Positions 46,262 to 57,397 of a stretch of DNA of 64,000 nucleotides are shown here, piece after piece. A program made the translations under genes and the position numbers. This DNA comes from Paramacrobiotus metropolitanus (lineage: Eukaryota; Tardigrada; Eutardigrada; Parachela; Macrobiotidae), in the NCBI RefSeq assembly GCF_019649055.1, contig NW_026570256.1, forward strand, positions 744,001-808,000, given 5' to 3'. How positions within the stretch are numbered: position 1 is the stretch's first letter; every line of letters starts with the position of its first letter. The notes under the pieces are model-generated. The model had not been told where the DNA came from and searched no databases. It saw only the letters and a list, made by a program, of their open reading frames with translations.

Positions 46262-49200
46262 TTACGGCGAGGGTTCCCGTAGGGTCCGGTTACGAAGTGT
46301 CCGGATAACGGGGCGTATGGTTTCGTCGACGAGCTCGTCCGGTTTCCTGGCAGGACGACGAGGTTCGGTGACGCAGTCCCGTTCAATTTTCACGCGCAGC
46401 TCGGGATCCACGTCCTCGACGGGAATGTCCCACTGTGAATCAGTGTCACCCATTAAATCCAAATCAGACAGAGGCTCCGTGAACAGTTTTAGTCTCTTTA
46501 CGTGGACAACAAGAGTGTTTTTACCACGTTTTTTAGTACGCACAGACTGGATCTCGTAGTTAAGCTTTGATTTACGGCTAACCACTTTGTACGGTCCAAA
46601 GTAATGTGCGATTAATTTTGGAGACAAACCAACAGGAGTTACCGGCGTATACAATAACACCAAATCACCGATTTGGAATTCACGCGGTTCTCTTTTGATA
46701 TTGCCGGTCAACATATAACCAGCTTGGACATTCTCAATATTAGCTTTTGCAACATCACTAGCCAGTTTAAGACGCTCAACGAGAGCCTGACTGTATTCGT
46801 GCATGTTATTCAAATTGTTATTCGGAAGTGCACCAAGCTGTGCGTCCATGACTGAACGGCACTCACGCCCGTACAACAAATAAAATGGTGTTTTATTTGT
46901 CGAGGCTTGCTTACTGGTGTTGTAAGCTGTAGTGACATATGGGAGATGTAGGTCCCAATCTTTTTGATTATCACTGACATACAGGCTAAGCATAACGGCT
47001 AAAGTTTTATTGAACCGCTCAGTCAATCCATTACACTGTGGATTGTACGCTGTTGTGTTCAGATGCCGCGTTTGACATAGCACTAGAACTTCCTGAACTA
47101 CATCTGACAGAAATGGACCACCTTGGTCACTCAAAATTCTTGACCGCGCACCGTGACGCAATATTACTTGATGCACCAAGAAATTAGCAACTGCAATAGC
47201 GGTCTGCGCCGGAATAGCTTTTGTTTCCACATATTTTGTCAAATAGTCAGTACAGACTATGACATACCGGTTGCCTTTAGCGGTACGGGGAACAGGACCA
47301 AAAACATCCACTCCCACCATCTCGAATGCAGTGCCCACTGGAATTGGTTCAATAAGACCACCGGGTTTATCAGTTGGGACTTTACGAAGTTGACATTGTC
47401 GACAGCCGCGTATGTACTTACGCACATGATCACGCATGCGCGGCCAAAAGTAGCGCTGACGCACACGAGTATACGTGCGCCAAAATCCCAAATGACCGGA
47501 TGTACGCTCGTCATGACAAGAAAACAATATGTCACGTCGCAAATGTTTTGGTACTACGAGGAGCAGTACGTATTCCCCGTCAACTAACGCTTTGCGATAC
47601 AACAAGTTGTTTTTCATGGTATAACACACAGTGTCGCGAGACACCACACCGGTTGCCAACTTGTCAATCACATCACACAGTCGTGGGTCTTGTACCTGTT
47701 CATAGTGGAAATCTGGAGTGTCGGTCATGGCTACTAACATGTCCATTTCGACATCAGCACTATCAGCTGGTTCGACGGGATGTCGCGATAGCGCATCCGC
47801 ATTCTGGTGACGTTTGCCGCTACGGTATACAATTTCAAAATTGTATTCTTGTAACAAGACCGCCCACCTGCTCAGACGACCGGCTAATTCACGCCGGCTC
47901 ATAAGCCAACACAGTGCACAGTGGTCTGTCACAATGCGAAACATCTTACCAAACAAATAAGGTCGTAACTTTTTAACCGACCAAACAATTGCCAGACACT
48001 CTTGTTCAGTGACCGCATAATTACGTTCTGCGGGACTGAAACTTTTGCTAACGTACGCCAACACCCGTTCGCAGTCACCCAGTTTAGATACTAAACATGC
48101 GCCTATTCCAAGGCCGCTAGCATCGCAGTGTAGCTCGATCTCAGCATTTGGATCATAATGAGCTAAAATCGGCGAACTAATTAGTGCGTGTTTGAGTTTT
48201 TCGAAAGCAACCATCTGTTCGGAAGACCACACAAACGGTTCGGTTTTTCTCGTTAACCGTACCAGCGGTTCCGATAGACCGGCAAAATCCCGTACAAACC
48301 GACGAAAATACGAACAAAGTCCCAAGAACGACTTTATGTCCGTGACATTTTCTGGTACTGGATAATCTGCGATTGCCAACAGTTTATCGGGATCGGGACT
48401 AATACCATTACGGTCAACGACATGACCAAGGTATTTGGTGCAATCGGACGCGAAAACACACTTTGATGGTTTAAGCACAATACCTGCGTGGCGAAGCTTG
48501 CGCAGTACGGCATCAAGGTGCTCCATGTGCTCTTCAAACGTCTTCGAATAGATGAGTACATCATCTATGTACACTATAACAAACTGCCATCTGAATTCAT
48601 TCAGTATTTTGTCCATTGACCTTTGAAAGGTCGCCCCGGCGTTACACAAGCCGAAGGGCATACGGCTGAATTCATATAAGCCGTCAGGCGTCACAAAAGC
48701 GGTACGGTCCTTGCTGGACTCCGCTACGGGGATCTGCCAGTATCCCCACGCCATATCTAAGGAAGTAAAATAAGCGCACCCACCTAACTGATCAAGCGCG
48801 TCGTCCAAGCGAGGCATTGGGTACACGTCCTTCTTGGTAACAGCATTGACCCGGCGATAATCAACACAAAACCTCGTTGTGCCGTCTCGCTTGTGTACGA
48901 GTACAATGGGAGACGACCACGGGCTACAGGATGGGGTCACAATGCCTTGGCGGAGCATTTTATCAACTTCTGTGCGAATGACAATACGCTCGGCCCACGA
49001 GCGTCGGTAAGGAGGTTGGGACACTGGCAATGCACTGCCTGTGTCTATGACATGCGAAACTCCTTTTACTTCGCCAATAGGGCGTTCAGCAGTGGGAAAC
49101 ACGCTTACGTGTTTGCGCAACACAGCGTGCAACTGTTCAGTTTGATCGGCAGTTAAATTTTCACCACACTGAATTTCTGGGAGTTCACACGTTTCAACCA

Positions 49201-49996
49201 CCGAGCACTCTGGAACGCGGTCAACATACATTGGTGTCGCAGACGCATTATTCTGACCCTTACCGATTGTTTGGGTCATGCGAGAGAAATTTGCACACGC
49301 CAAATAACACACATTGTTGACAATTTTGACTAGCGCGTTTGATGTACGTAACCCTTTTTGAGCGAACATGTTAGCGTTTGGGGAAACTATAAACTCCATA
49401 TTTTCTGGTTTTACACGGCCAGGAAATAGATTACGGTTTAGTTGACATTTCACCCAAGCTACGTGACCAGCGGGAATGTGCACTTTGCGACTTGCAACAA
49501 GATTCCGCGCTTTCCATGGCCTGAACTGTTCGCCATCACGTTCATCAAAGCGCCGTATAGTACGACCGGCATAATCAATTACTAGATCTGTTCGCATTAG
49601 AAAATCATTACCGACCAATAATTCACGATCGTACGTGTCTAGCACAAGCACGTTAATTTGGTGCGAACAGTTTGCCAATAACACATCAACACAAACAGTG
49701 CCGACAGGCGATATCAATTTGCCACTAACACCTTTAACGGGCCGCCCGGTATATGACTGAATACACAGATCTAACATCTGTGCACAGTGCACACTCATAA
49801 TCGTAACAGCGGAGCCGGTGTCAATCACAGCAGGCACGGCCATACCATTAACATATGCCGTAGTGCAAACTGGAGCCGGAACAGTTGAATCGTCATTTGG
49901 TTCTTCTATCGGAAGTGCATCGAAAGGAAAACCAGCAAAATCAGGGGGATCAGACGTATGAGCAGCTAAACCCCTGTACTTAGCTACTCTCTGGAG
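46262..49996 (-). CDS. pol: Retrotransposon Pol (protease, RT, RNase H, integrase)
   Basis: The first ATG in this frame gives a 1,193-residue protein from 49843, but the frame is open back to the gag overlap at 49996. Residues are numbered from 49843. The aspartic protease has VIDTGSAV at about residue 6. The reverse transcriptase has YIDDVLIYS at about 424. RNase H has HCDASG at about 572. The integrase has the HHCC zinc site (HDERTSGHLG ... CRQCQ) at 778-817 and the catalytic D, D, E in DVFGPV, SDQGGPF and NGLTERFNK at about 843, 909 and 941. A GPY/F motif (YFGPYKVV) follows and no chromodomain is present. Frame-0 gag ends at 49984, so Pol is probably made by -1 frameshifting. There are no stops or frameshifts in pol, and it could be functional. 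Confidence 0.93.
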   Translation of the reverse strand, partial: LQRVAKYRGLAAHTSDPPDFAGFPFDALPIEEPNDDSTVPAPVCTTAYVNGMAVPAVIDTGSAVTIMSVHCAQMLDLCIQSYTGRPVKGVSGKLISPVGTVCVDVLLANCSHQINVLVLDTYDRELLVGNDFLMRTDLVIDYAGRTIRRFDERDGEQFRPWKARNLVASRKVHIPAGHVAWVKCQLNRNLFPGRVKPENMEFIVSPNANMFAQKGLRTSNALVKIVNNVCYLACANFSRMTQTIGKGQNNASATPMYVDRVPECSVVETCELPEIQCGENLTADQTEQLHAVLRKHVSVFPTAERPIGEVKGVSHVIDTGSALPVSQPPYRRSWAERIVIRTEVDKMLRQGIVTPSCSPWSSPIVLVHKRDGTTRFCVDYRRVNAVTKKDVYPMPRLDDALDQLGGCAYFTSLDMAWGYWQIPVAESSKDRTAFVTPDGLYEFSRMPFGLCNAGATFQRSMDKILNEFRWQFVIVYIDDVLIYSKTFEEHMEHLDAVLRKLRHAGIVLKPSKCVFASDCTKYLGHVVDRNGISPDPDKLLAIADYPVPENVTDIKSFLGLCSYFRRFVRDFAGLSEPLVRLTRKTEPFVWSSEQMVAFEKLKHALISSPILAHYDPNAEIELHCDASGLGIGACLVSKLGDCERVLAYVSKSFSPAERNYAVTEQECLAIVWSVKKLRPYLFGKMFRIVTDHCALCWLMSRRELAGRLSRWAVLLQEYNFEIVYRSGKRHQNADALSRHPVEPADSADVEMDMLVAMTDTPDFHYEQVQDPRLCDVIDKLATGVVSRDTVCYTMKNNLLYRKALVDGEYVLLLVVPKHLRRDILFSCHDERTSGHLGFWRTYTRVRQRYFWPRMRDHVRKYIRGCRQCQLRKVPTDKPGGLIEPIPVGTAFEMVGVDVFGPVPRTAKGNRYVIVCTDYLTKYVETKAIPAQTAIAVANFLVHQVILRHGARSRILSDQGGPFLSDVVQEVLVLCQTRHLNTTAYNPQCNGLTERFNKTLAVMLSLYVSDNQKDWDLHLPYVTTAYNTSKQASTNKTPFYLLYGRECRSVMDAQLGALPNNNLNNMHEYSQALVERLKLASDVAKANIENVQAGYMLTGNIKREPREFQIGDLVLLYTPVTPVGLSPKLIAHYFGPYKVVSRKSKLNYEIQSVRTKKRGKNTLVVHVKRLKLFTEPLSDLDLMGDTDSQWDIPVEDVDPELRVKIERDCVTEPRRPARKPDELVDETIRPVIRTLRNRTLREPSP

Positions 49997-51532
49997 TTTA
50001 AATTTCCCTCACCTTCCGACGGCAGAGCATTTCCATGCTTCGCGTGTGCCGCTTTACGTTCCCGCATGCGATCCCAACACCGGCTTTCTTGGTGACCTTG
50101 CCGACCGCAGAAATCACACCGCGACTTGTCGTCTTGGTTCCGTTCAACCGTCACAGCCGGTTTGCGGGATTCGCCATTGCCGCCGTTGCGTGTACCACCA
50201 CGGCCACGTCCACGGGCACGACCTCGGCCACCGCGACCACGGCCTCCACGGGCACCAGCAGCGCCTCCCCGTACAAACGTTTGCGTCAACACAGGCGCGG
50301 CTGACTGAGTCTCGGGAGATGTCGATGAGCCGGCAGCCATCTGGAACTCTTGCTGCAAACGGGCAGAGATAGCTCTGTCCACAGCCTGTTGAAATTCACT
50401 GGACTGCAGCACGTTTGACACGTTTGCTGAACTGACATCACCGGCAGCAGTTTCGTCGTCTTCACTTTGCTTCTGCTTTGCCGAGACTTCAGCTGTCAAA
50501 ATGACATTTGTGTTAGAACTTGTACGTTCCGAATCAACTTTTAACACCTTGAAACGTGTCAATAACTCTTCCGGTGTTGTCGGATTAAGCACTGCCATAT
50601 GATTACGTAGGCTTGTACTAAGACCGTTCAACAGGTAGCGCACTTTCATTTCGTTTGACATCGCAGTATCGACTTTATGACAAAGGTCAATGATAGAGTA
50701 GTAATATTCAACCAGTCTCTCTTTATCCTGATTGAATTTGCGATTTTGCAACTTGTTCTGATAGTCCCACTTCTCATCCTCACTGACAAATTCTGTGAGA
50801 AATGCAGTACGCAAAGCGTCCCAAGTCGCAAACGGCTTTCTGAGGTTATACCACTGCTTAGCGGCACCAGCCGTCAAGTAGAACGCAAACCGTTCATTTT
50901 TGGTTTTGTCCAGCCAATTCGACATGGTCGCTGCTTCTTCAAACTCCTTCATCCATTCACGAGCGTTATGCTCAGAAGGCTTGAATTTATCGCACTGCAG
51001 CGGACCACTTACTGGAGCGTCTGTTGCGACCTTTACAAGACTCTGTAGGCCATCAGTAAGTGCTTTAACTTGTGCATCCATATTGACACTTTCAGTATCA
51101 TTAACGTCAACGAGAACCGTTGCAGTACGTTCTGGTATATCGGTCAAGAAAGGTGACTGTGTACCTGTCTCAACGAGTGGCGAAGCGTCACTTTCAAGTA
51201 TAACAGCCGACTGTGTTGAGCTTAATGCAGTAACAGGCTCATCGTCATCTGATATTAATTCTTCATCAGATTTGATTTCGCCCTGGGCACGCCTGACCTT
51301 TTTCGGTTTTGGCAATTCGCCTTCTGCAAACTCTGCTTGACCGTCTGAACGCAACGTCCGTCCTCCGGCTTTTTTTAATATGTCTGCTTCTGTATACGGA
51401 AAAGTCTGTGTAGCAGCTTTCGAACTTGAAGCTACAGTTATTGAACTTGCGACAGGTTTATCTGCTGCTGCAGTTGCAACTGACTGCTTTCTTAGCTAGC
51501 GGTTGCGTTGATTTACCGCTCTTGTCGGACAT
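49984..51532 (-). CDS. gag: Retrotransposon Gag (N-terminus out of frame)
   Basis: The main open frame, from about 51354 to the TAG at 49984, encodes the Gag capsid core (W-KTKNERFAFYLTAGAAKQWY region, then DEKWDYQNKLQNRKF) typical of Ty3/gypsy. An RGGRGRGRGR-type basic stretch follows, then one CCHC zinc knuckle (CDFCGRQGHQESRCW) for RNA binding. There is no ATG at its upstream end. The best ATG is 51532 (MSDKSGKSTQPLAKKA), and protein-like sequence runs from it through two frame changes near 51480 and 51355. The copy may thus be defective in gag despite its youth, or these are sequence errors. The last codons overlap pol. Confidence 0.85.
49996..50002 (-). promoter_or_regulatory. -1 frameshift slippery heptamer UUUAAAC
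   Basis: In the gag frame the codons are AAT TTA AAC, so the heptamer T-TTA-AAC is correctly phased as X-XXY-YYZ. Four gag codons follow, the last being the TAG. Reading continues in the -1 frame as CTC CAG AGA GTA and is open without interruption into the protease. UUUAAAC is among the most efficient eukaryotic slippery sequences known. A downstream pseudoknot was not assessed. Confidence 0.7.
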
Positions 51533-51955
51533 TAACGTCGACAATTATTTAACCAAGAATAGCATTACAAATAATGTTGGATTGCGCCTGGTGCAGCATG
51601 TATCCCAACACGACATTAGCAGTCAGACTACCAGCAGATAAGAGAATTAACAGTTGAGTTGACCACGAGCAACAGCTCATCAACTTTCTGATCGGTGCTA
51701 CTATACAGTTCAAAACTTTACACATTTTGAACAAAAGCAACAACCAAATATTGTACGATATGCGATTCTTGTACGAATATTACATTCAAAAGAACTATCC
51801 GCTGAATAACGGAATCACATACCCAAAGCCGCTTCCACCGCCTTTAAACGTTCGTTACAGGTGTCGTAAAGATGGGTATAAAATGGATCAATAACGGGAG
51901 CCGTCATATCGACTGAGAACAGAAAGGTCACCGGGCTATTACGGTTGCAAAACGC

Positions 51956-51973
51956 ATCCACCCAGGAGCGCCA
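51956..51973 (-). promoter_or_regulatory. Candidate tRNA primer binding site
   Basis: The minus-strand sequence TGGCGCTCCTGGGTGG lies directly next to the 5' LTR on its inner side. It starts with TGG, the complement of the CCA end of tRNAs. The tRNA identity was not determined. Confidence 0.5.
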
Positions 51974-51977
51974 TAAT

Positions 51978-52227
51978 ATATGATCGTTTCTCCTACACTA
52001 TACGTAACGGAGAATACCGCCAAATCCCATCAATGATCTTTACTGTAGCCGCACACGATAGATAATGATTCGCTCAATCACAACTTCATCATGGCGCTGA
52101 GAAATCAGCATAGAAAACAGACGTCTTTAGACACAGATAGCTACGTGAAGATAGTTCACAACAATTGCATAAACGCCGGATTACGCCGGTGAGCAACACT
52201 GTATACATGACTATGCGTCACACAGCA
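51978..52227 (-). repeat. 5' LTR
   Basis: It is a direct copy of 45868-46117. On the minus strand it precedes the primer binding site and gag, hence it is the 5' LTR and should contain the promoter. Confidence 0.92.
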
Positions 52228-52517
52228 ATAATTGTTACGATTTGATGAATAAACAGTAAACGGCCACGAAAATAATGTGCGCTGAGCTTTAGAATGCTGC
52301 TCGCAAGGTTGTGAAACTGCAAATACCGGTATCTACTGCGTTCAGTTTCTATAGAACACGATGCGCAGTGGTTTGAAAAATAACGGCCCCCTCCGAAAAA
52401 TACTGTTTGAAAAATAGTACCACCCCCCGAAATAACGCCCCCTCCCCGAAATAAACCCCCCTCCTCCAAGACAAAACTTTTGCACCCCAGGGGTGCAAAT
52501 TCGATAATTACGGTATC
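52228..52517. mobile_element. Right part of the split C-rich TIR element
   Basis: After the ATAAT target duplication the interrupted element resumes. Near 52380-52470 it carries GGCCCCCTCC, GAAAAATA, CACCCCCCGAAATAACGCCCCCTCCCC-type blocks. It ends in GGTGCAAATTCGATAATTACGGTATC (to 52517), the exact inverse of the left terminus at 45687. Rejoined without the retrotransposon the element would be about 0.46 kb. No target duplication at its outer ends was clear. Confidence 0.72.
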
Positions 52518-53918
52518 TCAAGCTCACACCGATAACGACAGCAACAGGCTTGTAAAAGATTTTTTATGTAAACTTCTACACTGCTCGATACTATTACGCT
52601 ATGGTCACAAAAGTTATTATCCTACTGAGTATTTAATGATCCTACATACTATAGTATGTACTGAAGTACATGTACTGTACTAGTATAACAGCTGATTGTA
52701 ATATCTATATGTACTGCGCCTGTCTATCTGTACCACCGGCTTGTGAGTGCAAAATTTGTGTTCTGTATCAGCAGAACAGAAACAGGAACAAAATCAATAT
52801 TTTGCCATTATAAGCGCCCGGCGCCGCTATTTCGGCATACGCGTATCGCCGTATCCCCATTTCATCTGACCGGCTGTCCGGTCTGCTAAAAACGGTCAAA
52901 TGCGCTCTGAGTCGGGGTGCTTCTGACCCTTTTTACCAGACCGGTCAGAATCGCCCTGGCCCCACAGCCAACCCTAATTGCCGTTGTATATGTCGGCATG
53001 CTTCGCATTCCGAAGTGATATGTTAACGTTAACGGTGTACACGTGCATACGAGTACTAGTATCATCGCATCACATCGATTGGTTGCAGCGGCAAGCCTGT
53101 TCATTTTCGATTATAGCATATAGATATAGATATACTCTGCCTAACTCTGGAAGTCCAGATTACAGTACAACTTTACAAGTACGCATTATGTTCCTGTGTA
53201 ATGAGATAATCAGAACGTAATAGAGTATTACAGTACTTAGTCGAAACAAGCAGCAAGAAACAAAACCAAAAATTTATTTATGGAAACGTGGTTGATGTAC
53301 GCTGGACGATACAAAGCTTGATCGATAGAATTGCTGTACCGTGCAGAGCGTCTACGTATTTGTACATGTAAGCGTTCCAACATGATTACGAGGAAATGCA
53401 TAATGCGTTTCAACATAATTACAACTCGCACAAATCCGTCAGCAGCAGCAGTGACCAGTCTCCTGAACCGGTCAAACATTGTTTGTCCCATGCTTTGCTA
53501 GGCGTCACGATACAGGAATATTGATTTTTCCTGTACCAGTAACACTTTAACCTGTTCCAACCATCCATACTACAAACATTATACATACACACATACAGTA
53601 TTCCTTAATCGATAGATGCAGTACTCCATGCTGTAGTACAGCTGTACCGCCTGTACGCAAACAAGTAAGTGTGTAGATTGTAGTTGCGGGTTTGCGCTAG
53701 GCTCGTGACCCATATAATGCGCATCTAATGCTCAGAAGTATTTATTACGGCTAGCACTCTTATCAAATCTTCTTTCAAATTTGAATCGTCAAGCGGCGCT
53801 TTTGCCGAAAGCTTTGGAGAGGGATACGAATAATACGTTCCCATTTATTATTGGACCAATATTATTGATGTACCATTAGGGCAGTACCGAGCACCTCTTC
53901 ATTTGTAATCACTAGAAA
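52518..53918. other. Intergenic stretch, no gene recognised
   Basis: The piece at 52645-52690 is a cluster of TACTATAGTA, GTACTGAAGTAC, ACATGT and AGTACTAGT-like palindromic words. Otherwise no gene or repeat was identified. Confidence 0.35.
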
Positions 53919-54167
53919 ATGGCTGAGAGCAGCGACGTCGAAGCCCCTCAAAATCGATCAGTTAAGTCATGGCAGTCCAAAGAAGATCGGAATCTCTCAA
54001 AGGAGAACCACGGACACAGTTGGCACAATATTGCTACCCACGAAACCTGGAAGTGTGCCGCTGTCCTGGCCCCTTTAAGCAAAATGATGGTGGTGCAAGG
54101 GTTACTCCGTGCTTACATCGTGGCATTCGCACTATATACTGAAAGCATCAAGATCAAGCCGGACTGG
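53919..54167 (+). CDS. First exon of a family B membrane protein
   Basis: From ATG 53919 the exon encodes 83 residues: a polar N-terminus, the HSWHNIATHETWKCAA motif, the hydrophobic LLRAYIVAFALYTES and KIKPDW. It ends in phase 0 at a consensus donor GGGTAAGA. The exon is fully open, unlike that at 38.9 kb. The nearest second exon of the family on this strand is at 61928, which would require a 7.76-kb intron full of repeats. A closer second exon was not found. Confidence 0.6.
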
Positions 54168-56034
54168 GTAAGATTCAGCAGGACGTAAGGAAAATTCAGT
54201 CTCATATTATACATTGTCCTTTTACTGCTCGGCCATTCGTCCGGGGTTCCGCGTCATGCAAATGGCGCGGCGCGTTCGCGTTTATGCAGCTGTGTGGTAT
54301 TGGTACACACGGTCGGATACCGGAAGCAGTGCAGGGAAGAAGTATAATGGGACAAGGAAATACATTAACATAAAGTAGCAAGTACTAAGTTACTAACTAG
54401 GAAGTCTGAATCAGTGTATGGATATTCGAGGCAGTACTGGGACAGTACTGTATACACCGAACCCGGTTTCACGGCAAGCAGATTTTTTACGAACATCCGA
54501 AAGGACCGAAACAGCGAAAATGCGTTTACAGTTCGAAATACGACACTGAGCTTCGTATGCGTAGGCATCTTCTTTTACCGTTGTATGCTACGGAGCTCGT
54601 TTGACGCAGATTACGATAAGTACTCGATGACAGTCTACATCGGTAAAACGAAATAAGGCTCCGGTATTGGCGTTTACCGAAAAAACGCCCACGGAAAGCC
54701 GATGCTGCATTTCAAACCGAAGCCAACAGATGAAGCGTTTGCCCAATTATGCGCAAATGCGGTGCAAAACGATTGCAGCTTTACGTTGAAATTTTTGGTT
54801 TGCTTTTGCAGCGTGCGCCAGTTTCTGCCAGGTTACATTAATTAATTTAAGTTTTGGTCACTTGGTTTTATGGGCGGATCGTTCGAAGGAGACTGCCCTA
54901 AATTTTTCACGGTATATGGAATTGTAATTAACAAAAAAATCTTATTCCCGGCTCTTAAAAAACTCTTAAAAAGCGGCGTGTATGTGAAAACTGTGAATGG
55001 ACTTCCCCGTAAGGTACCCGCACAATAAAATTCTGACTATATAAAGTAAACTAGTATAAGGTCGTAACCGCCCTTAGGGCAAGCGGGCGGCGGTGTTTAG
55101 TTTTGGACGTGTAAAGAAGAGAAATTGAAATCATGGGTCTGTAGACGTTGTTTTATAATTAAGCCGATTAAGGAAAGTGACTTGAACGGGTGGCTGAACG
55201 AAATCTCACCCTCCTTTTTCGGTTTATTTCTCGTGAATCACTTATCGCATCGCGAACTGTTCAGACTCCTTCGATAGACAGTCTTTGTGACTAACCAAAA
55301 CAATAAACCTTGTTTCATAAAAAAAACCGTGCTTGATAAAAGTAATGCGAATTCAAATTGTGTAAATAATTATTTTGTCCCAGCTCGATGGAGTCAGAAT
55401 CTCTTCGCAATTCTATTACGTATGTCATGCTCAAATATCTTTAACTGGTTCAGCAAGAAAATGGCGGCTATTTCCAACAGAAAAATGTTAGTTGGCACGG
55501 TGCATGCGCAGATTGAGCTTTTTGGTCAGCAAATCTTGAGAGCTTATTGTAAGAATACAGTTTATTATCTATGTACTTCGTTTTTCGCTGTTTTTGTTAC
55601 AATTTTTTGCTTGCAACAGGCGGCAACACGAAATGCCGGTTTGCGCATTGATTTGTGAACACTGAAATTTTCAGGACAAAAAACGATGATTTGATGATTT
55701 ACAGAGTAGGGTACGCCGAAATTTATTTGACGCCCCGGAGTCATAAATTAAGTGGGAGGGCGTTTTTCTTTCGCACGCACGGGATGACGCTTTTAAATCG
55801 AACGGGATGTTAATTTTGAGATTGAATTACTATAACTTCCTTGTACAATCAAACAAACCATGTTGTAAAAGAAAATATCCCGAAATGTTATAATATATGG
55901 AGAGGTAGGTAAGCTAAGTTTAGAAACTGCTTCTGCTGTGAATTCGGCGTTGATCAAGAAAAAAAAAGCTTAGCTACCTTGCAGATTTGCGGTGTCACAG
56001 GCCCGGGAGTCTCAAGGTGCAGACCACGTTATTT
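54168..56034. other. Probable intron or intergenic stretch
   Basis: No coding exon was recognised. If the exons at 53.9 and 61.9 kb belong together, this is intron. Open frames at 54414-54656 and 55287-55658 have no supporting context. Confidence 0.35.
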
Positions 56035-57397
56035 GGGTTGAACCATGGACTTCGTAAGGATATTAGCCATTTTTGTTTGCGGGCCAAAGTTTTTTTTTCA
56101 CGCAAACGGATTGCAGAATCAAATTCAGCGAATTTTTCTGATCTAGAAGTGACTTTTCAAAATCGGAAAAGGTCAAAACGAAATTCTGACTGCCGGTCCC
56201 CCTAATGCCCCACAACAACCATGGGCGGTAGCAATGGCGTCTATTTCCAAAAATCGTTTTTCTTCATTTTGAACGCTTTTTCCAGCTAAACAGATAGCGC
56301 GGATTTCGAATCTGAGGTCAAAAAAATTTTTGGACCGCCCCCTCACCCCCCACCCCCACCTTACTGTATTATTAATAGAGGTTGCTTCGAAAATGCGGTT
56401 TCCTGTTTTCGTTACACTTATTATAAGCAAATCATAGGCGCTGGGTACGAATATGATGTATTTAAAAGCATTCAACCGCTGTGGCTTGAAATTTTGCATT
56501 TATATCATCAAGCAATACTGCGATACATTATCTGCATTGTCTCAAGTGCAAATATTTATGTTCGCTGAACGCAAGTGCAGTCGGCGTATAAATATGCGTT
56601 TGCGAACAGCACAGGTTTGTTAACGACTGGACCTTTGCAAGCATTTATGAACATAATGATGAGTGAGGCTGTTTTTAAAACGTTTTTTGCTATTATGGAT
56701 TAGTATGCTGCTGCATTACAGTACGTGGCAATCGCCATTCCTTCATATATGTGTAGCGTAGCTTGATTTAGTGTTGATATCAGATTAACTGACAAGACAT
56801 ATACAAATATCCGCCGATTACCTAGCAACTTGAAACAAAATTTTATATTTGTACTCAGTGCCTATGATTTGCTTATAATAAGTGTAACGAAAACGCATTT
56901 TCGAAACAATCTCCTATTAATAATACAGTAAGGTGGGGTGGGGGGGGTGAGGGGGCGGTTCAAAAACTTTTTTGACATCATATTCGTACTCAGCGCCTAT
57001 GACTTGCTTATAATAAGTGCAACGAAAACAGATAACCGCATTTTCGGAGCAACACCCTATTAATAATACAGTAAGGTGGGGGTGGGAGGTCAGGGGTCGG
57101 TCCAAAATTTTTTTTGACCTCAGATTCGAAATCCGCGCTATCTGTTTAGCTAGGAAAAGCGTTCAAAACGAAGAAAAAAGGTTTTTGGATTCAGACGCCA
57201 TTGCTACCGCCCATGGTTGTTGTGGGGCATTAGGGGTACCGGCAGTCAGAATTTCGTTTTAACCTTTTGCGATTTTGAAAAGTCACTTCTAGATCAGAAA
57301 AATTCGCTGAATTTGATTCTGCAATCCGTTTGGGTGAAAAAAAAATTAGGCCCGTAAACAAAAATTGCTAATATCCTTACGAAGTCCATGGGTTGAA
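56035..57397. mobile_element. ~1.36-kb inverted-repeat (foldback) element
   Basis: The left arm (56035-56460) and right arm (56980-57397) are inverted copies. The outer parts share GGTTGAAC-CATGGACTTCGTAAGGATATTAGC and its complement, then AATTCAGCGAATTTTTCTGATC, GACTGCCGG, CACAACAACCATGGGCGGTAGCAATGGCGTC, and an inner AATCTGAGGTCAAAAAAA tract next to a G/C-rich GGGGGTGGG run. A partial third copy of the inner part (56848-56980) lies next to the right arm in the same orientation as it. The ends have no coding capacity. This fits a non-autonomous DNA transposon of foldback type. Confidence 0.72.

Larger units (their letters stand above)
45868..52227 (-). mobile_element. Ty3/gypsy LTR retrotransposon, young insertion
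   Basis: Two direct repeats of about 250 bp (45868-46117 and 51978-52227) read identically by eye along their full length and enclose gag and pol on the minus strand. ATAAT occurs just outside both ends (45863-45867 and 52228-52232) and is the probable 5-bp target duplication. The exact inner base is ambiguous because ATAAT repeats there. The pol order protease, RT, RNase H, integrase defines the Ty3/gypsy class. There is no env-like ORF after pol. It is inserted in a C-rich TIR element. Confidence 0.93.

Noticed and set aside
50035-50372. Plus-strand frames opposite gag
   Set aside because: They are antisense shadows of the Gag arginine/glycine-rich and zinc-knuckle coding sequence.
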